In this document: in pieces, positions 1 through 10,928 of the stretch
Layout of the letters: every line of letters begins with the position of its first letter
Position numbering within the stretch: position 1 is the stretch's first letter
Source: Aphrophora alni
Taxonomy: Eukaryota; Arthropoda; Insecta; Hemiptera; Aphrophoridae
Assembly: GCA_963513935.1 (NCBI GenBank)
Contig: OY740769.1
Coordinates: forward strand, 100,791,762 to 100,855,761
Direction of reading: 5' to 3'
DNA: 64,000 nucleotides
The notes under the pieces: model-generated
Database searches by the model: none
What the model saw: only the letters and a program-made list of their open reading frames with translations
What the model was told of the DNA's origin: nothing
Made by a program: the position numbers and the translations under genes

Positions 1-133
1 AAAAAATACGAATTTAGTTTATTATCCATTTAATTAAGTTAAAACTTTATATTAAAAAACTTAAATAAACTAGTTAAGGCTGAACAATATAGGTGACATG
101 GCGTGAGACAAAACCATAACATATTGAAAAAAT

Positions 134-686
134 CGCCTCAAGGTGGGAATAATGTCTAGGTGTTAGTGGCAAAAATCACCTCTAGGTGGGAATAATGTCT
201 AGGTGTTAGTTGGCAAAAATCACCTCTAGGTGGGAATAATGTCTAGGTGTTAGTTGGCAAAAATCACCTCTAGGTGGGAATAATGTGTGTTAGTTGGCAA
301 AAATCACCTCTAGGTGGGAATAATGTCTAGGTGTTATTGGCAAAATCACCTCTAGGTGGGAATAATGTCTAGGTCTTAGTTGGCAAAAATCACCTCTAGG
401 TGGGAATAATGTGTGTTAGTTGGCAAAAATCACCTCTAGGTGGGAATAATGTCTAGGTGTTATTGACAAAATCACCTCTAGGTGGGAATAATGTCTAGGT
501 CTTAGTTGGCAAAAATCACCTCTAGGTGGGAATAATGTCTAGGTCTTAGTTGGCAAAAATCACCTCTAGGTGGGAATAATGTCTAGGTCTTAGTAGGCAA
601 AAATCACCTCTAGGTGGGAATAATGTCTAGGTCTTAGTTGGCAAAAATCACCTCTAGGTGGGAATAATGTCTAGGTCTTAGTTGGC
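134..686. repeat. 13-copy minisatellite, 40-46 bp unit
   Basis: About 13 head-to-tail copies of a 40-46 bp unit that begins CACCTCTAGGTGGGAATAAT and ends in a run like TTGGCAAAAAT. Each unit carries a 5-bp inverted repeat (CACCT-CT-AGGTG). Variants differ by GTGTTAG versus GTCTTAG, by an 4-5 bp deletion (GTGTGTTAG) and by TATTGG/TATTGA. Three consecutive units (265-390) are repeated as a 126-bp block (391-516), so the array has higher-order structure. The last copy ends at unique sequence near 687. No coding potential. Confidence 0.97.
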
Positions 687-1198
687 ATTCTGAACAGACG
701 ATGGCATATTCCCCCGTCAGATGGTCTATTGAAATTAAAGAGTTTTTAATACAAATGTTAAAGTTAAAACATAACTAAAAACTAAATGACGAAACAACCT
801 ATTAATAAAATAGGCCTGTTAAGCGACTTTTAAGTACATGTAAAGAATCGTGTACTAACACGTTACATACCAAACTGCTTACCAAATATGAACTCAATAG
901 CTTATCTATTTCTGGAGTTACAATGTTTTCTTGGCCTAGCCGATGTCAAGAAAGTAGTGATGTTTAAAAAATCAAGAGTAACAACTGTTCTTAGTGAACG
1001 TAACCTACTGGTACTTAAACCAGTAAAATTGGGAACTTTTTTGCATTACAATTTATAGGATTAGCTTGTACAGGGTTATCATAAGAGAATGGTGGCGTTT
1101 TTAATATGATTTAAATGAAAACACAATTACTTACAGCTGATGTTGTTTATTTATCAAAATCGTCGTCTGAAACTGTTTTTTTTACATAACTAATAACT

Positions 1199-1384
1199 TT
1201 AGAAATGTTCACCATTAGTCGCTCGACAAATATCCAATCGATAATCAAGTTCTGCCCAAACGTTAGTTAACACGTCTTTGTTAGCGGTTGTCATTGCTTC
1301 ATTAATCCTGTTCCTTAAGTAATTTAGGTGACTAATGTTTTCTACAAAGCTGTGGGCTGATATTTCGTCCAATTTATTCGGCCT
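1199..1384 (-). pseudogene. C-terminal fragment of a DDE (Tc1/mariner-like) transposase
   Basis: The minus strand is open for 61 codons and ends in a natural-looking TAA. It reads ...NISHLNYLRNRINEA, then DVLTNVWAELDYRLDICRAT and NGEHF-stop. This matches the C-terminal tail common in insect mariner-superfamily transposases (a helix ending in an RI-x-A segment, then a W-x-E-x-x-x-R-L-D-x-C-R-A-T-x-G-x-H motif before the stop). A TAG closes the frame upstream and I could not find the catalytic core in the flanking sequence, so this is a fragment. It is relatively well preserved for its 61 codons. The family assignment is by motif memory; a protein search would decide the subfamily. Confidence 0.75.
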
Positions 1385-2870
1385 CTAGGGATCCGGTTTC
1401 ATGATGCCACATAATGAGGCAGTTTACAAATCAAATAATATAACAAAACTGAATTTTCTTTAATTTTGTGTTTGTTTCTCCATTCACTTCGGTCGAAATA
1501 TTTATTTTATTTATTTTTCCCCTGCATGGAAAACGTTTTTCCAAATAACAAAAATGAAATAATGTTTACAATAAAAAATTAAAAAGTTAATTCACTTTAA
1601 AGGGACTAAAAACAACTAAATTACATTCATCTTTTTAATAAATAGACATATAAACAAACAATTCTCATTAATCAATATAGTTTTCAATGGGCATGCAGAG
1701 AAAATTTTAGACAACTCATCAGACCTTGGTTAATTTTCAATTTTTGACCGACGTGACGTTTGTGCAATTATTTTTCAACATTTGTTTAGATATGGGCGTG
1801 TGACAAAGGTTGTAGTTGTGGTCTATAGATACCTAACGACACGCCATACCGCCTGGTAAACACATGTGTCTGATTGTCTCATGCAGGTTATATTACTACG
1901 TGTTACATTACATTATAATCCTCGTGGAATTCAAGTGTACTTTTATATTAACTTCTAGATATGCAATTTCCTTCACGGTAACAGCCACGCCTTAGAGTAT
2001 GAACTGTTCACCATTTACAATAGGTATAATTAGGTTCCATTTCCAGTTCACTGTAAACAGTTCCGGGACTGTTAAATAACTTGAATAGCTAGAGAATTAA
2101 AACTTTAGAAATGTTTTTAGGTTGCCATTATAAGGTAAATTTACCTCCATTGCAAAATGAAGTTTCTAGAAAGTAACTCACAATTTTTAAATGTAAAGTC
2201 CCATGGAGAAATATCTCATTTTAAATGGCTTCTTTTTCGTTTTACCCCACTTTTTTTTGCTTCAAATTATGTGAAATGTATTGGAATTTGATAATTGATC
2301 AATATTATGATGAGAAACGTATTTTTTTTAAATAACCCAATGACCCGCCAATTTGGATTGGAGTAAGATAGCGACCATTACTTAATTATTTTCTGTTAAA
2401 CAAAACTTTAAAAATGAAGACTTGATGGAGGTATAGATTTGAAGATTTTAAGTTGCACCCCAAAACCTCATTTTTGGTTGTGTGAGGGAATTTACTATAT
2501 AATCCCAAAAATATATTTTATAAAAATAAAAATTATAAATATTAAGCATTCAATCATACCCATACCCGTACGAGATTTGAGTTGTGTAGAGCCAATTGTA
2601 TGACCGCCCCGCGTACACATCCATGCAAGAGATTTGACTCGTATTGGTCTACCTGAGCTGAGATCTAATTACGCCTAATGGTTCCAGTTTTGACAAATTG
2701 ACTTCAAGCGAGATGTCTCCCATATCACAAAGTGTAGTCATATTGAACCAAAATGATTCTCTAATAAAAGATTTTGCTTTAAAACGACACTTCAACCGAT
2801 TACATAAGTTGTCTCAATAAATTTGGTCATGATTTTAAAGTTGTAAAGTAAATGAAACACTCTGCATATT
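1385..2870. other. AT-rich stretch without recognisable feature
   Basis: No long open frame, splice-flanked exon or tandem repeat was seen. Its end (about 2840-2875) resembles the CACTCTGCATATT-type end of an old dispersed repeat. The stretch 687-1198 before the transposase tail is similarly featureless, apart from a motif near 880-925 (AACTCAATAGCTTATCTATT) shared with the family D copy at about 4070. Confidence 0.5.
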
Positions 2871-2875
2871 GCGGG

Positions 2876-3062
2876 AAGTTTTGGATTAGATCCCTGTCTT
2901 TCGTCTGTACTATCAGGCCTCTCTTGATCAACTCTTGTTCTCTTACAACTCTGACGCTATTGGACTAGAGGTCTTTATACTCTTTTAATATATTGTTTAT
3001 TAGGAGATGATAACAGAAATGTTTTTTTTTGCGTTTAAAGAAGAAAAGAAAAAATACATGTT
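2876..3062 (+). repeat. Dispersed repeat family C, copy 1
   Basis: Diverged copy of a roughly 220-bp repeat found at least ten times in the window on both strands. Family landmarks in order: GGCAATCCCGAGGG, GGATTTACACC, TTAGATCCCTCTC, TCTCTTGATCAACTCTTG, CTCTGACGCTATTAGAGTAT, TTTATAAGGCGATGATGACC, GAGGTTTTTGCCTTTAAACA. This copy lacks the first landmarks and begins at the GGATTAGATCCCTGTC position. The element class is unknown; no coding capacity is visible. Confidence 0.7.
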
Positions 3063-3759
3063 TGTAGTTTTTGCCTTCATGCTTCACTGCATCATCAGGG
3101 CGTACACGTTGGTATTCATCACATTGTCACATTGTTGTTTAGACACAATTAAAACAAAAATAGTGTAAACGTCACTCGTAAAAGAGTATTTAAAATACAG
3201 CTTGGTACCATGCTGTGGTCTGAGATCCTTAACAAGAGCTACATTTTGATAAAATTTTAATTTAGTTGGTTTTTTTAGTTATGGTACCTACCACTTTTGA
3301 GTTATCGAAAAAACGGGGAAAAAATGCCTACATATTAAATCTGATTAAAATCGGTAGAATAGATACGACAAATACCTGACATCATTGCAAAAAGCACATT
3401 TTGAACCAAGGGAATCTCAAAACGGATGTTACAGATTTTTGACCCGTCAACTTTCATTACACTACATATAAAAAAAAATTAAGGGGATTATGAGCGAGAG
3501 GTTTTTGCCTTTAAATAACAAGGGAAAAATACAAATGTTAACTACTCAGCTATCCTTTATCGATAGTCTGTCTCCCAAGTACTAAAAGATAAAATGCAAC
3601 AATATAAATATACATGTATTTAAATCATATTTATTTTATAACTAGCTTAGATCGTTTTATAAAGACATACTTTTTTTAACACAACTCTAATGTGTCTACA
3701 GTCTTACCCCCAAACCATTTAGATAAATGCATAGCTCTAGGCTTCTTGGATCCAGAGAT
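3063..3759. other. AT-rich stretch with small repeat fragments
   Basis: Contains a family A-like fragment (about 3330-3470: AAATCTGATTAAAATCGGTAG, then TTTTTGACCCGTCAACTTTC) and a family C tail (about 3490-3535: GCGAGAGGTTTTTGCCTTTA). An 81-codon frame starting at 3692 has no ATG at its start and a composition like its surroundings, so it is not called as a gene. Confidence 0.5.
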
Positions 3760-4243
3760 ATGCTTTAGGGGTAAAACACCCTTTGAGTGGAACATTTTCA
3801 AAACCAAAAATGTACAAGAGACAATATATTTTTATTTTTTAACAACAGACACAATGCTTTTTTGTAGTTTCATTAGGTCAAAGGATAACCGAGTTATCGA
3901 CAGAAAATATTTAGTTTCTTGTATTTTTTTTTTGTAATGTTAACGGTTTTCAAGATATTCCAAGTTAAAAATTTGTAACGGCCGCTATTTTGAAAATTAT
4001 GAAAATAAATTCTTTGTATTTGGTACACTTGAAAATCGTAACATACAAAACGTTTATTCCAAATTTGAACTCGATATCTTATCTATTTCCAGAGTTACGA
4101 TGAGTTTTTGTAAAAAAACAAAATGGCGTCTAGCTGCTGAACAAAGTGGAAATTGAAAAAAAATGTATTCTTCATTTTCAGCTTAGAATCACACATAGAA
4201 TATGAAAATGCATAGCCAGCCCAACCTTTTTGTAACACCCTGT

Positions 4244-4247
<4 letters not shown>
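3760..4247 (+). repeat. Dispersed repeat family D ending in ACACCCTGTATA
   Basis: Shares blocks with 18190-18400, 46975-47200 and 58140-58480: GGTCAAAGGATAACCGAGTT, TTTTCAAGATATTCC, a block near 4010-4100 (ACTTGAAAATCGTAACATAC then AACTCGATATCTTATCTATT). The copy runs to TGTAACACCCTGTATA and directly into a TA microsatellite. A repeat with a fixed end leading into (TA)n suggests a transposon-derived sequence whose terminal TATA seeded the microsatellite; the element class is not identifiable. Confidence 0.55.

Positions 4248-4290
<43 letters not shown>
4248..4290. repeat. (TA)n microsatellite
   Basis: About 43 bp of uninterrupted TA dinucleotides directly after CACCCTGTATACA, the end of a family D copy. 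Confidence 0.98.
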
Positions 4291-4293
<3 letters not shown>

Positions 4294-5404
4294 TATTGTT
4301 GCAATTTACTTTTTATTCTTGCGAGAATAAACAAAAAAGAAAAATCAAATAAATGGGTCGAACCACACGACTTAGGGTCTAAGTTACTTACAGGGACGGT
4401 TATTTTTATAAGGTTGGAGTCTTTTAAAGAGGAGATTTAATTGTACAATCAGAACGTAAATATCATACATAGCACGCCATTCTTAACCCCTCCGCCACCC
4501 TTAGCATACACATTTTTATCAATACTTTTTTTCAAATTAAAGTAAAATATTTTCAAACACACAAGCGAAATACCTGTTTTCCTGTTAAAACGGATTTTTA
4601 TCTATTTTACTTCCGTCCTACGAATGGCGGCTAGACGATGACTTCCCAACTTGTAGAGTTGGGAGCATCACTACTGTGCACAAAAGAAGTTAATCGATTA
4701 AATGAAGAGCGAGAGAGCAAAACTAATTTTACAAACAAAAAGTAAACAAGACAATGTTCACGCTTAGACTCGTTGGTCAGGGCGAGCGCTGAGTGATTCA
4801 CAACTAAAAACTTGACATCCTGTAAGTAGGTTGTCATGGGCATCAAAATTTAGAAAAAAAAGCTCTACTTTATCTCCATTATATGTTTTTATGATTAAAA
4901 ACAAACATCAAATAATGCTTCATTTTCATTCTGTCATTTTTTTTAAAGAAAATGGTAGCCCTTAACTCATTAAAGGAATGAGATATCGATATAAAATTTG
5001 CTACTATGCAACGGTATATCATTTTGTTCACCATTAAATGTGTTACATATTTTGTGTCTTGTAAATATTTATTAAAGCTGCGGTTTTTGAGACATGTCGT
5101 ATCAAACATTTTAAATTAACGTTTAAGTGAATATGTACAAGATTTTTTGGTACAGTGTAAACTAATATACAAAATCATTCAAAATTTGGTACCGACATGA
5201 AAATCCGTTCTGAAAAAAGACAAACAGATAGAAAAAAAGAGGAAGCATAAGGTTGTCTAAAGGAAATTATCTCATTATTGTGATGTTCAAAATCATTTCC
5301 AATTTTGTAGACTGATCGTGAACCACCCTGTATATAAATAGAACTACTGTTAAATTAGTCCAATGGACAATTTAAGAACATTTTGAACTTTGTGGAGTAA
5401 CGAT
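4291..5404. other. AT-rich stretch; minus-strand 71-codon frame and a repeat end
   Basis: A minus-strand frame (4846-4631) reads MMPMTTYLQDVKFLVVNHSA and is slightly more balanced in composition than its surroundings, but there is no splice signal or family match that I recognise. At 5290-5340 lies TTTGTAGACTGATCGTGAAC followed by CACCCTGTATATA, the same end motif as at 4235 and similar to 6060-6105. No gene is called. Confidence 0.4.
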
Positions 5405-5625
5405 GGTTGCTCTAAAGGGCTTGGCAATCCCGAGGGAACTTAGCTGGATTTACACCTTTCCATGTAGTCTTGGGTAGATCAGCTTTCCTATCCTGACGCT
5501 GTTAAGAGTATTCAAAAGTTAGGAGTCTTTATTTTAGTTTCTTTTCTTCTTATTTGTTTTTATAAAGCGATGACGTCTGAAAGGTTATTCGTCTTTAAAC
5601 AAGGGGAATACGTAACATTGGTTTC
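5405..5625 (+). repeat. Dispersed repeat family C, copy 2
   Basis: A fairly complete copy of family C: GGCTTGGCAATCCCGAGGGA at 5418, GATTTACACC, CCATGTAGTCTTGGGTAGAT, CTGACGCTGTTAGAGTAT-type block near 5493, then GCGATGACGTCTGAAAGGTT near 5567 and the CTTTAAACAA tail. Same orientation as copy 1. Confidence 0.75.
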
Positions 5626-6094
5626 ATAAATTTGTAGCCATAATTGATTGTCTTGTTTATAGAATTCCAAATATAATTTTAAAAGTCATTGTAAGCTTTC
5701 CTGTGTTCTTGTCAATTACTATGAATTATTTTTTTATCCATATCTCAACTATCCTTCCACATACAATAAAAATAACACCTTGTTCCGTCTTAAACAGCCT
5801 CAATATTTTATGAAAACAACGGGTTTCGAGATATTTGGCAATGCGCCAGTATATTTTATTTTAATGAATGCCATTGTGAAACGGTTAAAAGAAAATTTTT
5901 AAGATTTTGCTGTAAAATGAAAACTACCAGTATAAAACATGCTGCAAAATTTGGTATTGATACCTCAATCCGTTGAAGGGTTAGATGTTCTTTTGAAAAT
6001 AGACAGATTGACGGAGCGTTTGTAGACGTATGTTTATTTTATTTTAATGACCATCATTACCTCCTACAATTTGGCAGACTTATCGTAAAACATT

Positions 6095-6775
6095 CTGCAT
6101 ATACGGTGCAGAAAAATTGCACAAACTTTCTCATTCCCCCACTCCAAAACTAAATAAAAAAAATAATAAAAATGCGTCATCAAAAATGTTAGTTCGTAGA
6201 TGAACCCTATTAATTTTTTTTTAAATATATATATAGGGCCTAGCTTCCACTACTTTGTGACATAAATGCGTCCTCAGCGTAAAGCTGATGATTAAACATC
6301 GAACTTAAATGACGACGGTAAAGATTCATTATTATTTTATAGTCATTCTTCCTGAATTGTAATAGTGTTTTTACTAGGACACAGGTTTGGGTCATTATTC
6401 TTTACATTTCACGAAAATTATAATTTTTTTGTTTTTACCAAAAACCAAAGAACGGATATTTTTTTGAGAAATGGCGACCAATACATTGTATGTGGGACTT
6501 TAAAGGTTACGTTTGAGAAACATTTGATCAAAATCGTTAAGCTGATTTCGAAAAAAATCGTAATTTTGTGTTTTTGGTGGAAACTATCAGTCAAAAAAAA
6601 TGAATAGGTGTCCCGAAATGTGACCAACATATTCTCATATAACAAGTTTGATTAAAATCTGTTGTCACGTTTAGGTTGTAGAGTACGGCACAGTTGCCAG
6701 CCGCCAGACGGACACCATTAAACAATGTCACGGTACAATACAGTATATCGAAAAAAAACAAAAAAACATTGATAT
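6095..6775 (+). repeat. Dispersed repeat family A, copy 1 (near complete)
   Basis: Family A is the commonest repeat here. Landmarks in order: TTGCACAAACTTTCTCA, a C-rich CACCCCCAAAAC block, AATGTTAGTTCGGTAGTTG, TGTGCAATAAACACGTCCTC, GCGTAAA, TTTGATTAAAATCG, AATGACGACGG, TTTGAGAAAATCGTAATTTT, TTTGATTAAAATCGGTCCAC, GGTTGTAGAGCACTGCACAG, GACAGACAGAC. This copy carries most of them (6118 TTGCACAAACTTTCTCATTC; 6263 ATAAATGCGTCCTCAGCGTA; 6312 GACGACGGTAAAGATTCATT; 6670 TAGGTTGTAGAGTACGGCAC). Two overlapping frames of 75-80 codons inside it are chance frames in repeat DNA. Confidence 0.7.
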
Positions 6776-7439
6776 TTTTACTCATAACATAACTTTATCT
6801 ATAAGTAAGTACATGTGTTATAGTAAAAATTACTCCAAGGATCGGTGAATATGTCATGGTTTCAGATACCGGCGTTCTTTTTTAGAAAGTCGCTGTTAAC
6901 ACTTACACGTCATAGTGTCAGGTTAGGTGTGTATTTTGGAAACCCTCGCAATGAGTAGACTATCTAAAAGACAATAGTGAGTGACCTCTGCCAGGTTACG
7001 AGGATACGAGAGGTGTAACCATGGGAATTGTAATTCCAACTAGGTTAACAAACAGCTGATTGCTGTGGTGTTCAATGCACAACACGATTGGTCTGGTTAC
7101 AGTTTACCACGTCTAGTCTGTAGTTAACAATTATAGCCTACGTGTAATAGCATTGTTTACGTTCACTTACTATAGGTCTACAACAAACAAAACAAGAAGC
7201 CTGTGCGCATGACCAAGTCTCCCCTCCATTCTTTCCCATTATTTCGCCATATTTCCACTTACCTTATATGTCATTTCATACCTCTCTACACGTCATGTGT
7301 TTCTTTCTTTCTATATCACATACTGTTCTTCTGACTGTTGTAGACCTATAGCTTGTGCATAAAAAACTCCTTTCTTCATTAAAATAACTGCATAAACTTT
7401 GTCACTAACCCGTTTCCAAAAGGAAATAAAATCAAAGCA
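6776..7439. other. Apparently single-copy stretch, nothing recognised
   Basis: From about 6830 to 7330 the sequence is less AT-biased than its surroundings and does not match the families described here. It contains an in-frame-poor mix with no exon signal that I can support. Confidence 0.4.
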
Positions 7440-8075
7440 AAACTTTACATATATTTAAACAGCACCTAACTTGTTACGTTTGTGCCATAAACATATTCTC
7501 AGAGTAAATCGAATTATTAATAAAGACGGTCCAGGATTATTTTTTACTAAATTATACTTGAAACGTAATTATTTAATTGCGATTTTGCACACTGTTTAAT
7601 CTTCACGTTTTGAGAAAATTAGACCTTATATGAAAAGATCCATATCGAGTTTTTTTTTGGTTTTTTAACATAAATATATGAACAGGCATTATTTGATGAG
7701 ATGGTGAAATGTTCTGTTTAGATTATTTGGATAAATGATACAAATTTGATCGAATCTTTAGAGCGATTTTGAGAAAATGTTAATTTTGTGTCTATTTTTC
7801 ATTATAACTGCTACCCGTAAATTTTAAGTTATATAAAAATATGATAAAAATACCCAATAAGATATGGCCAAAATATTCACAGATACCAAATTGGATTAAA
7901 ATCGGTCCACGAGTTCGGTTTGTAGAGCACTGTGCATACGACAGACAGAAATCATTCCCGAAATAACTTTTTTGAATTCAGGGAAGTTCAAAACTTTTAT
8001 ATTCGCAAAAAAACTTTATAACGATTTTTTGACCCATCACGTAATGTAGTCTACTACGTATGTGTGAAAAAAGAA
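7440..8075 (+). repeat. Dispersed repeat family A, copy 2
   Basis: Begins around the GTGCCATAAACATATTCTCA block (7482), continues through GACGGTCCAGGATTATTTTT and TTGAGCGATTTTGAGAAAAT-type blocks, TTGGATTAAAATCGGTCCAC (7891), GTTTGTAGAGCACTGTGCAT (7918), ACAGACAGAAATCATTCCCG, and ends TTTTTTGACCCATCACGTAA then GTCTACTACGTATG near 8063. The 5' part (TTGCACAAACTTTCTCAC) is missing. Same strand as copy 1. Confidence 0.7.
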
Positions 8076-8199
8076 TGTAAATCAAAATAAATTAGGATCC
8101 TATCTTCCTTCTGTATGGCGGAATAGTGTTACTTTTGTATTACTTACGCAGTATAAGGTAAGTTAGGTAATTGTGAAAAATATCAACCACTTATTTTTT

Positions 8200-9118
8200 A
8201 CTGGCCTTAATGTTTCATGGCGTCAGAAAACCGAAAAAGTGATTTTGACCGCCGCCGGGTGGTTGTCTGTAGTACGTAAGCACGATAGTGGGCACACAAG
8301 TTAGCATAGGAACTTTGTACAGGGGACTCATGTAGGGGCCCTAGTTAAATTCAGAAATATTAAATAGAAAATGACACTAATTTTAAATAGTTTTTGTTCA
8401 TATCTCGTATGTTACTCAACTATTTGTACTTAAATTCTGCATGCAATGGTACCAACCCCACTTCTCTACGATGGCAGGGATTTTATTAATAAAAATTTAT
8501 TTAAAACCCTGACCTACCAAGAAAGTGTGATATTTGTATAGTTATGATATCCTGCAGGGCCCTTCCACAGACACGAGGGTAGCGAGACCCGACAAGGTTG
8601 AAACAGTGAAGCGACTGGAGACGGTTTGAAACCCGCTAATCCCTAGTCCACGTCAAGAAAGTCACTACTTTTACAATAACGGGTTCAGAAAACGTGTGAA
8701 GTGTTTTAAACGAACTTACCTCTACTGGATAAGACTCCTTGATCTACCAATACAACTTACAACTATAACATTGTATGATGGGACTGGGTAAGTACCATGA
8801 TGATGATGTTCATCAACTTGTTTTTCATCAAATCATCACGGTTTGACTATTATTTTTTACTCGGCTCAGAGACTCACTATAGTGAATACGGGTTTGGCAA
8901 TCCTGAGGGTGTTAGCTGGATCTACATCTTTTCCCATGTACTCTTCGGATGGATCTCTTTCTCTCCCTTTCCCCCATCGGCTTTCTTTTGACCAACTTTT
9001 GTTCTTTTACGACTCTGACACTATTAGAGTATTCAAGGGCGAGCAGTCTTTATTTCATGTTCATTTTATAAGGCGACTATGACCAAGAATTTTTGCCTTT
9101 CGACAAGAAAAAACTTGG
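8200..9118 (+). repeat. Dispersed repeat family B with its family C 3' part, near full length
   Basis: The longest forward copy of a composite repeat. Landmarks: TTGTCTGTAGTACGTAAGCA (8266), GACTCATGTAGGGGCCCTAG (8327), TTCATATCTCGTATGTTACT (8397), ATTCTGCATGCAATGGTACC (8435), CTCTACGATGGCAGG, ATATAGTTATGATATCCTGC-like block (8537), GTCAAGAAAGTCACTAC (8652), GATCTACCAATACAACTTAC (8741), GGGACTGGGTAAGTACCATG (8780), then the family C module from about 8890. B and C are therefore joined parts of one element, C being the 3' portion that also occurs alone. Class unknown; frames of 64-79 codons inside are chance frames. Confidence 0.7.
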
Positions 9119-9188
9119 AAATACTTCATTCTCAAAACACTTAATAAATTAAGAAATATATTAAATGTTTTGAGAATGGAGTATATCC
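9117..9188. other. Long single hairpin, precursor-microRNA-like
   Basis: ATACTTCATTCTCAAAACAC (9121) pairs with the sequence ending at 9184 (TGTTTTGAGAATGGAGTAT) to give a 26-bp stem with only three mismatches around a 12-nt loop (9147-9158). GGA at 9117 and TCC at 9186 extend it. Shape and size (about 72 nt) fit a microRNA precursor, but a tiny palindromic transposon is as likely since it abuts the end of a family B/C repeat. Confidence 0.55.
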
Positions 9189-10136
9189 GAAATACGTTAA
9201 CAAAAGTGAGATTAACGAAGCTGGGAAAGGCATAACAATGTACTCATTTTAATTATAACATTCCTAGGGGAGGTAAATATGATTTTTAAAATTCTAAAGG
9301 AAACTTTTTATAATTTTATTTCTATTTTCAAAACATAACTTTCGTATTCTTAAGTCGTTTCTATTTTAAATTAATCACCACAACACTTTTAAAATGACTA
9401 ACAATTCAACAACATATATGTGTATAGTTTATAATAATCCTAAGACATCATCTGTAAAGTCGAGGAATTAGAGAAGGTTACACCCACGAAGACAACGTTG
9501 TTCGCAATGCAAGACCGCAGGTGTAGATCTTATGTAGGCCGCGAACCTCTTGACCGCTTTTGTATCCCTCCAAGGCCAAGCTAGGTCGTCTCGCTGCCCG
9601 TACATTTAATAATCGTTCTAAGAATTCATTTCATTTTAATACTGTGGATCAGATTTTACTTAATGAAATACGAGAGTATAATTTAATTACAACCAATAAA
9701 TTTTGTAGCCTCACACAGAATGATTATTATTCAAAATTATGCACTTTTATAACATCGATGGATTAAAATATTGCCATAAGTGTTGTTTAGTAACATTTCA
9801 AAAAATAACGTTTCAAGCAACAAGATGTCATCTTCAGTCGGAAAGATCACTGAAACTTTTAGGAAATGTAACTAGTAGTTCTGCATGTATGATAGACGTG
9901 TGGCAGATATCATTCCAATAACCAACTTTTTGAATTCAGGAGACTTCAAAATGGATATATCAGAAAAATCTCGACCATTTTTTAACTGATTAGATAATAT
10001 TCTCTATACAGGTGGTGAAGCAAGTATGAATATATTTGTTTTCGGATTCTAATTGAGGTAGGATTACTCTATGAAAGTGAGTTGGAAAACTCTTGATTAG
10101 AGCTATCTACAGGTAGTACCGAATCTGCAATCAAAA
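9189..10136. other. Stretch with coding-like short frames, no family recognised
   Basis: Between 9440 and 9930 the plus strand carries a 68-codon frame (9560-9766, no ATG at its start) containing FNNRSKNSFHFNTVDQILLN, and an overlapping 60-codon frame in another phase. The segment 9450-9600 is GC-richer than its surroundings. This could be a frameshifted relic of a coding sequence, but I do not recognise a family and see no splice signals, so no gene is called. Confidence 0.3.
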
Positions 10137-10928
10137 TACCATGTGTCCAAAAAGTCCCACCCCCTCTTATTTTTTTTATTAATGGAAATAGACAGATTTG
10201 CTTTGGGGAAAGCGAATCCTTTGGTTTAGATAACCAAAGGAGGAGTTTTTTGAAGTATCAAAATTTTCAACCCTTACACCTAAAATGGAGTAGTTTGGGG
10301 ATGAGTCAAGAATTTTAAATAGCAACCCCTATTGATTGATACCTCATTTTAAAGGCCTTTTAAAAATAAGAATAATGGCGCAAACTAGAGGTCTCTAAGT
10401 TCATCCTACCCAACATAGCGACCAATCAAATTGTGAATGTTAACCTACAAACTCCGGTTGTTTTTATTACATTACAAACTGCTCTATGTTGGTAAAATGA
10501 TGGTAAGAGCCTTACCTTGTTTTTTTAGCTCGTATTAGTTCTTAAAATGGCTACCATTTACTTTTTGGCAGAAATATATTCTGGACTTAAAAGCTTGTTG
10601 TGCATTTCGTAACATTTCCGGTCTAATTATTAACGTAAAATTCACAATTCAATTGGTCGCTATGTTGAGTAAAATGAACTTAGAGATGTCTAGTTTGCGC
10701 CATTATTCTTATTCTTAAAAGGCCTTTAAAATGAGGTATCACTCAATAGGGGTTGCTATTTAATATTCTTGACTTACCCCCAAACTACCCCATTTTGGGG
10801 GTAAGGGTTGAAAACTTTGTTACTTCAAAAGCTCCTCCTTTGGTTATCTAAACTTTCCCCAAAGCAAATCTGTCTATTTCCATTTATAAAAAAATAAGAG
10901 AGGGGTGGGACTTTTTAGACACATGGTA
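10137..10928. mobile_element. 792-bp foldback element with ~300-bp inverted repeats, TA target
   Basis: Left end TA-CCATGTGTCCAAAAAGTCCC (10137) is matched in reverse at the right end GGGACTTTTTAGACACATGG-TA (10909-10928). The arms stay about 90% complementary for roughly 300 bp (for example GACAGATTTGCTTTGGGGAA at 10191 against TTCCCCAAAGCAAATCTGTC at 10856; AATAATGGCGCAAACTAGAG at 10370 against its complement near 10695). A central part of about 190 bp carries no open frame. TA on both sides suggests a TA target duplication, as in Tc1/mariner-superfamily MITEs. Non-autonomous; the source transposase is unknown. Confidence 0.9.

Noticed and set aside
134..686. CRISPR array interpretation of the regular repeats
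   Set aside because: Units are contiguous with no unique spacers, in a eukaryotic genome; it is a minisatellite.
4631..4846. 71-codon minus frame (TTYLQDVKFLVVNHSA...)
   Set aside because: Has ATG and a slightly unusual composition, but no homology known to me and no splice or promoter context.
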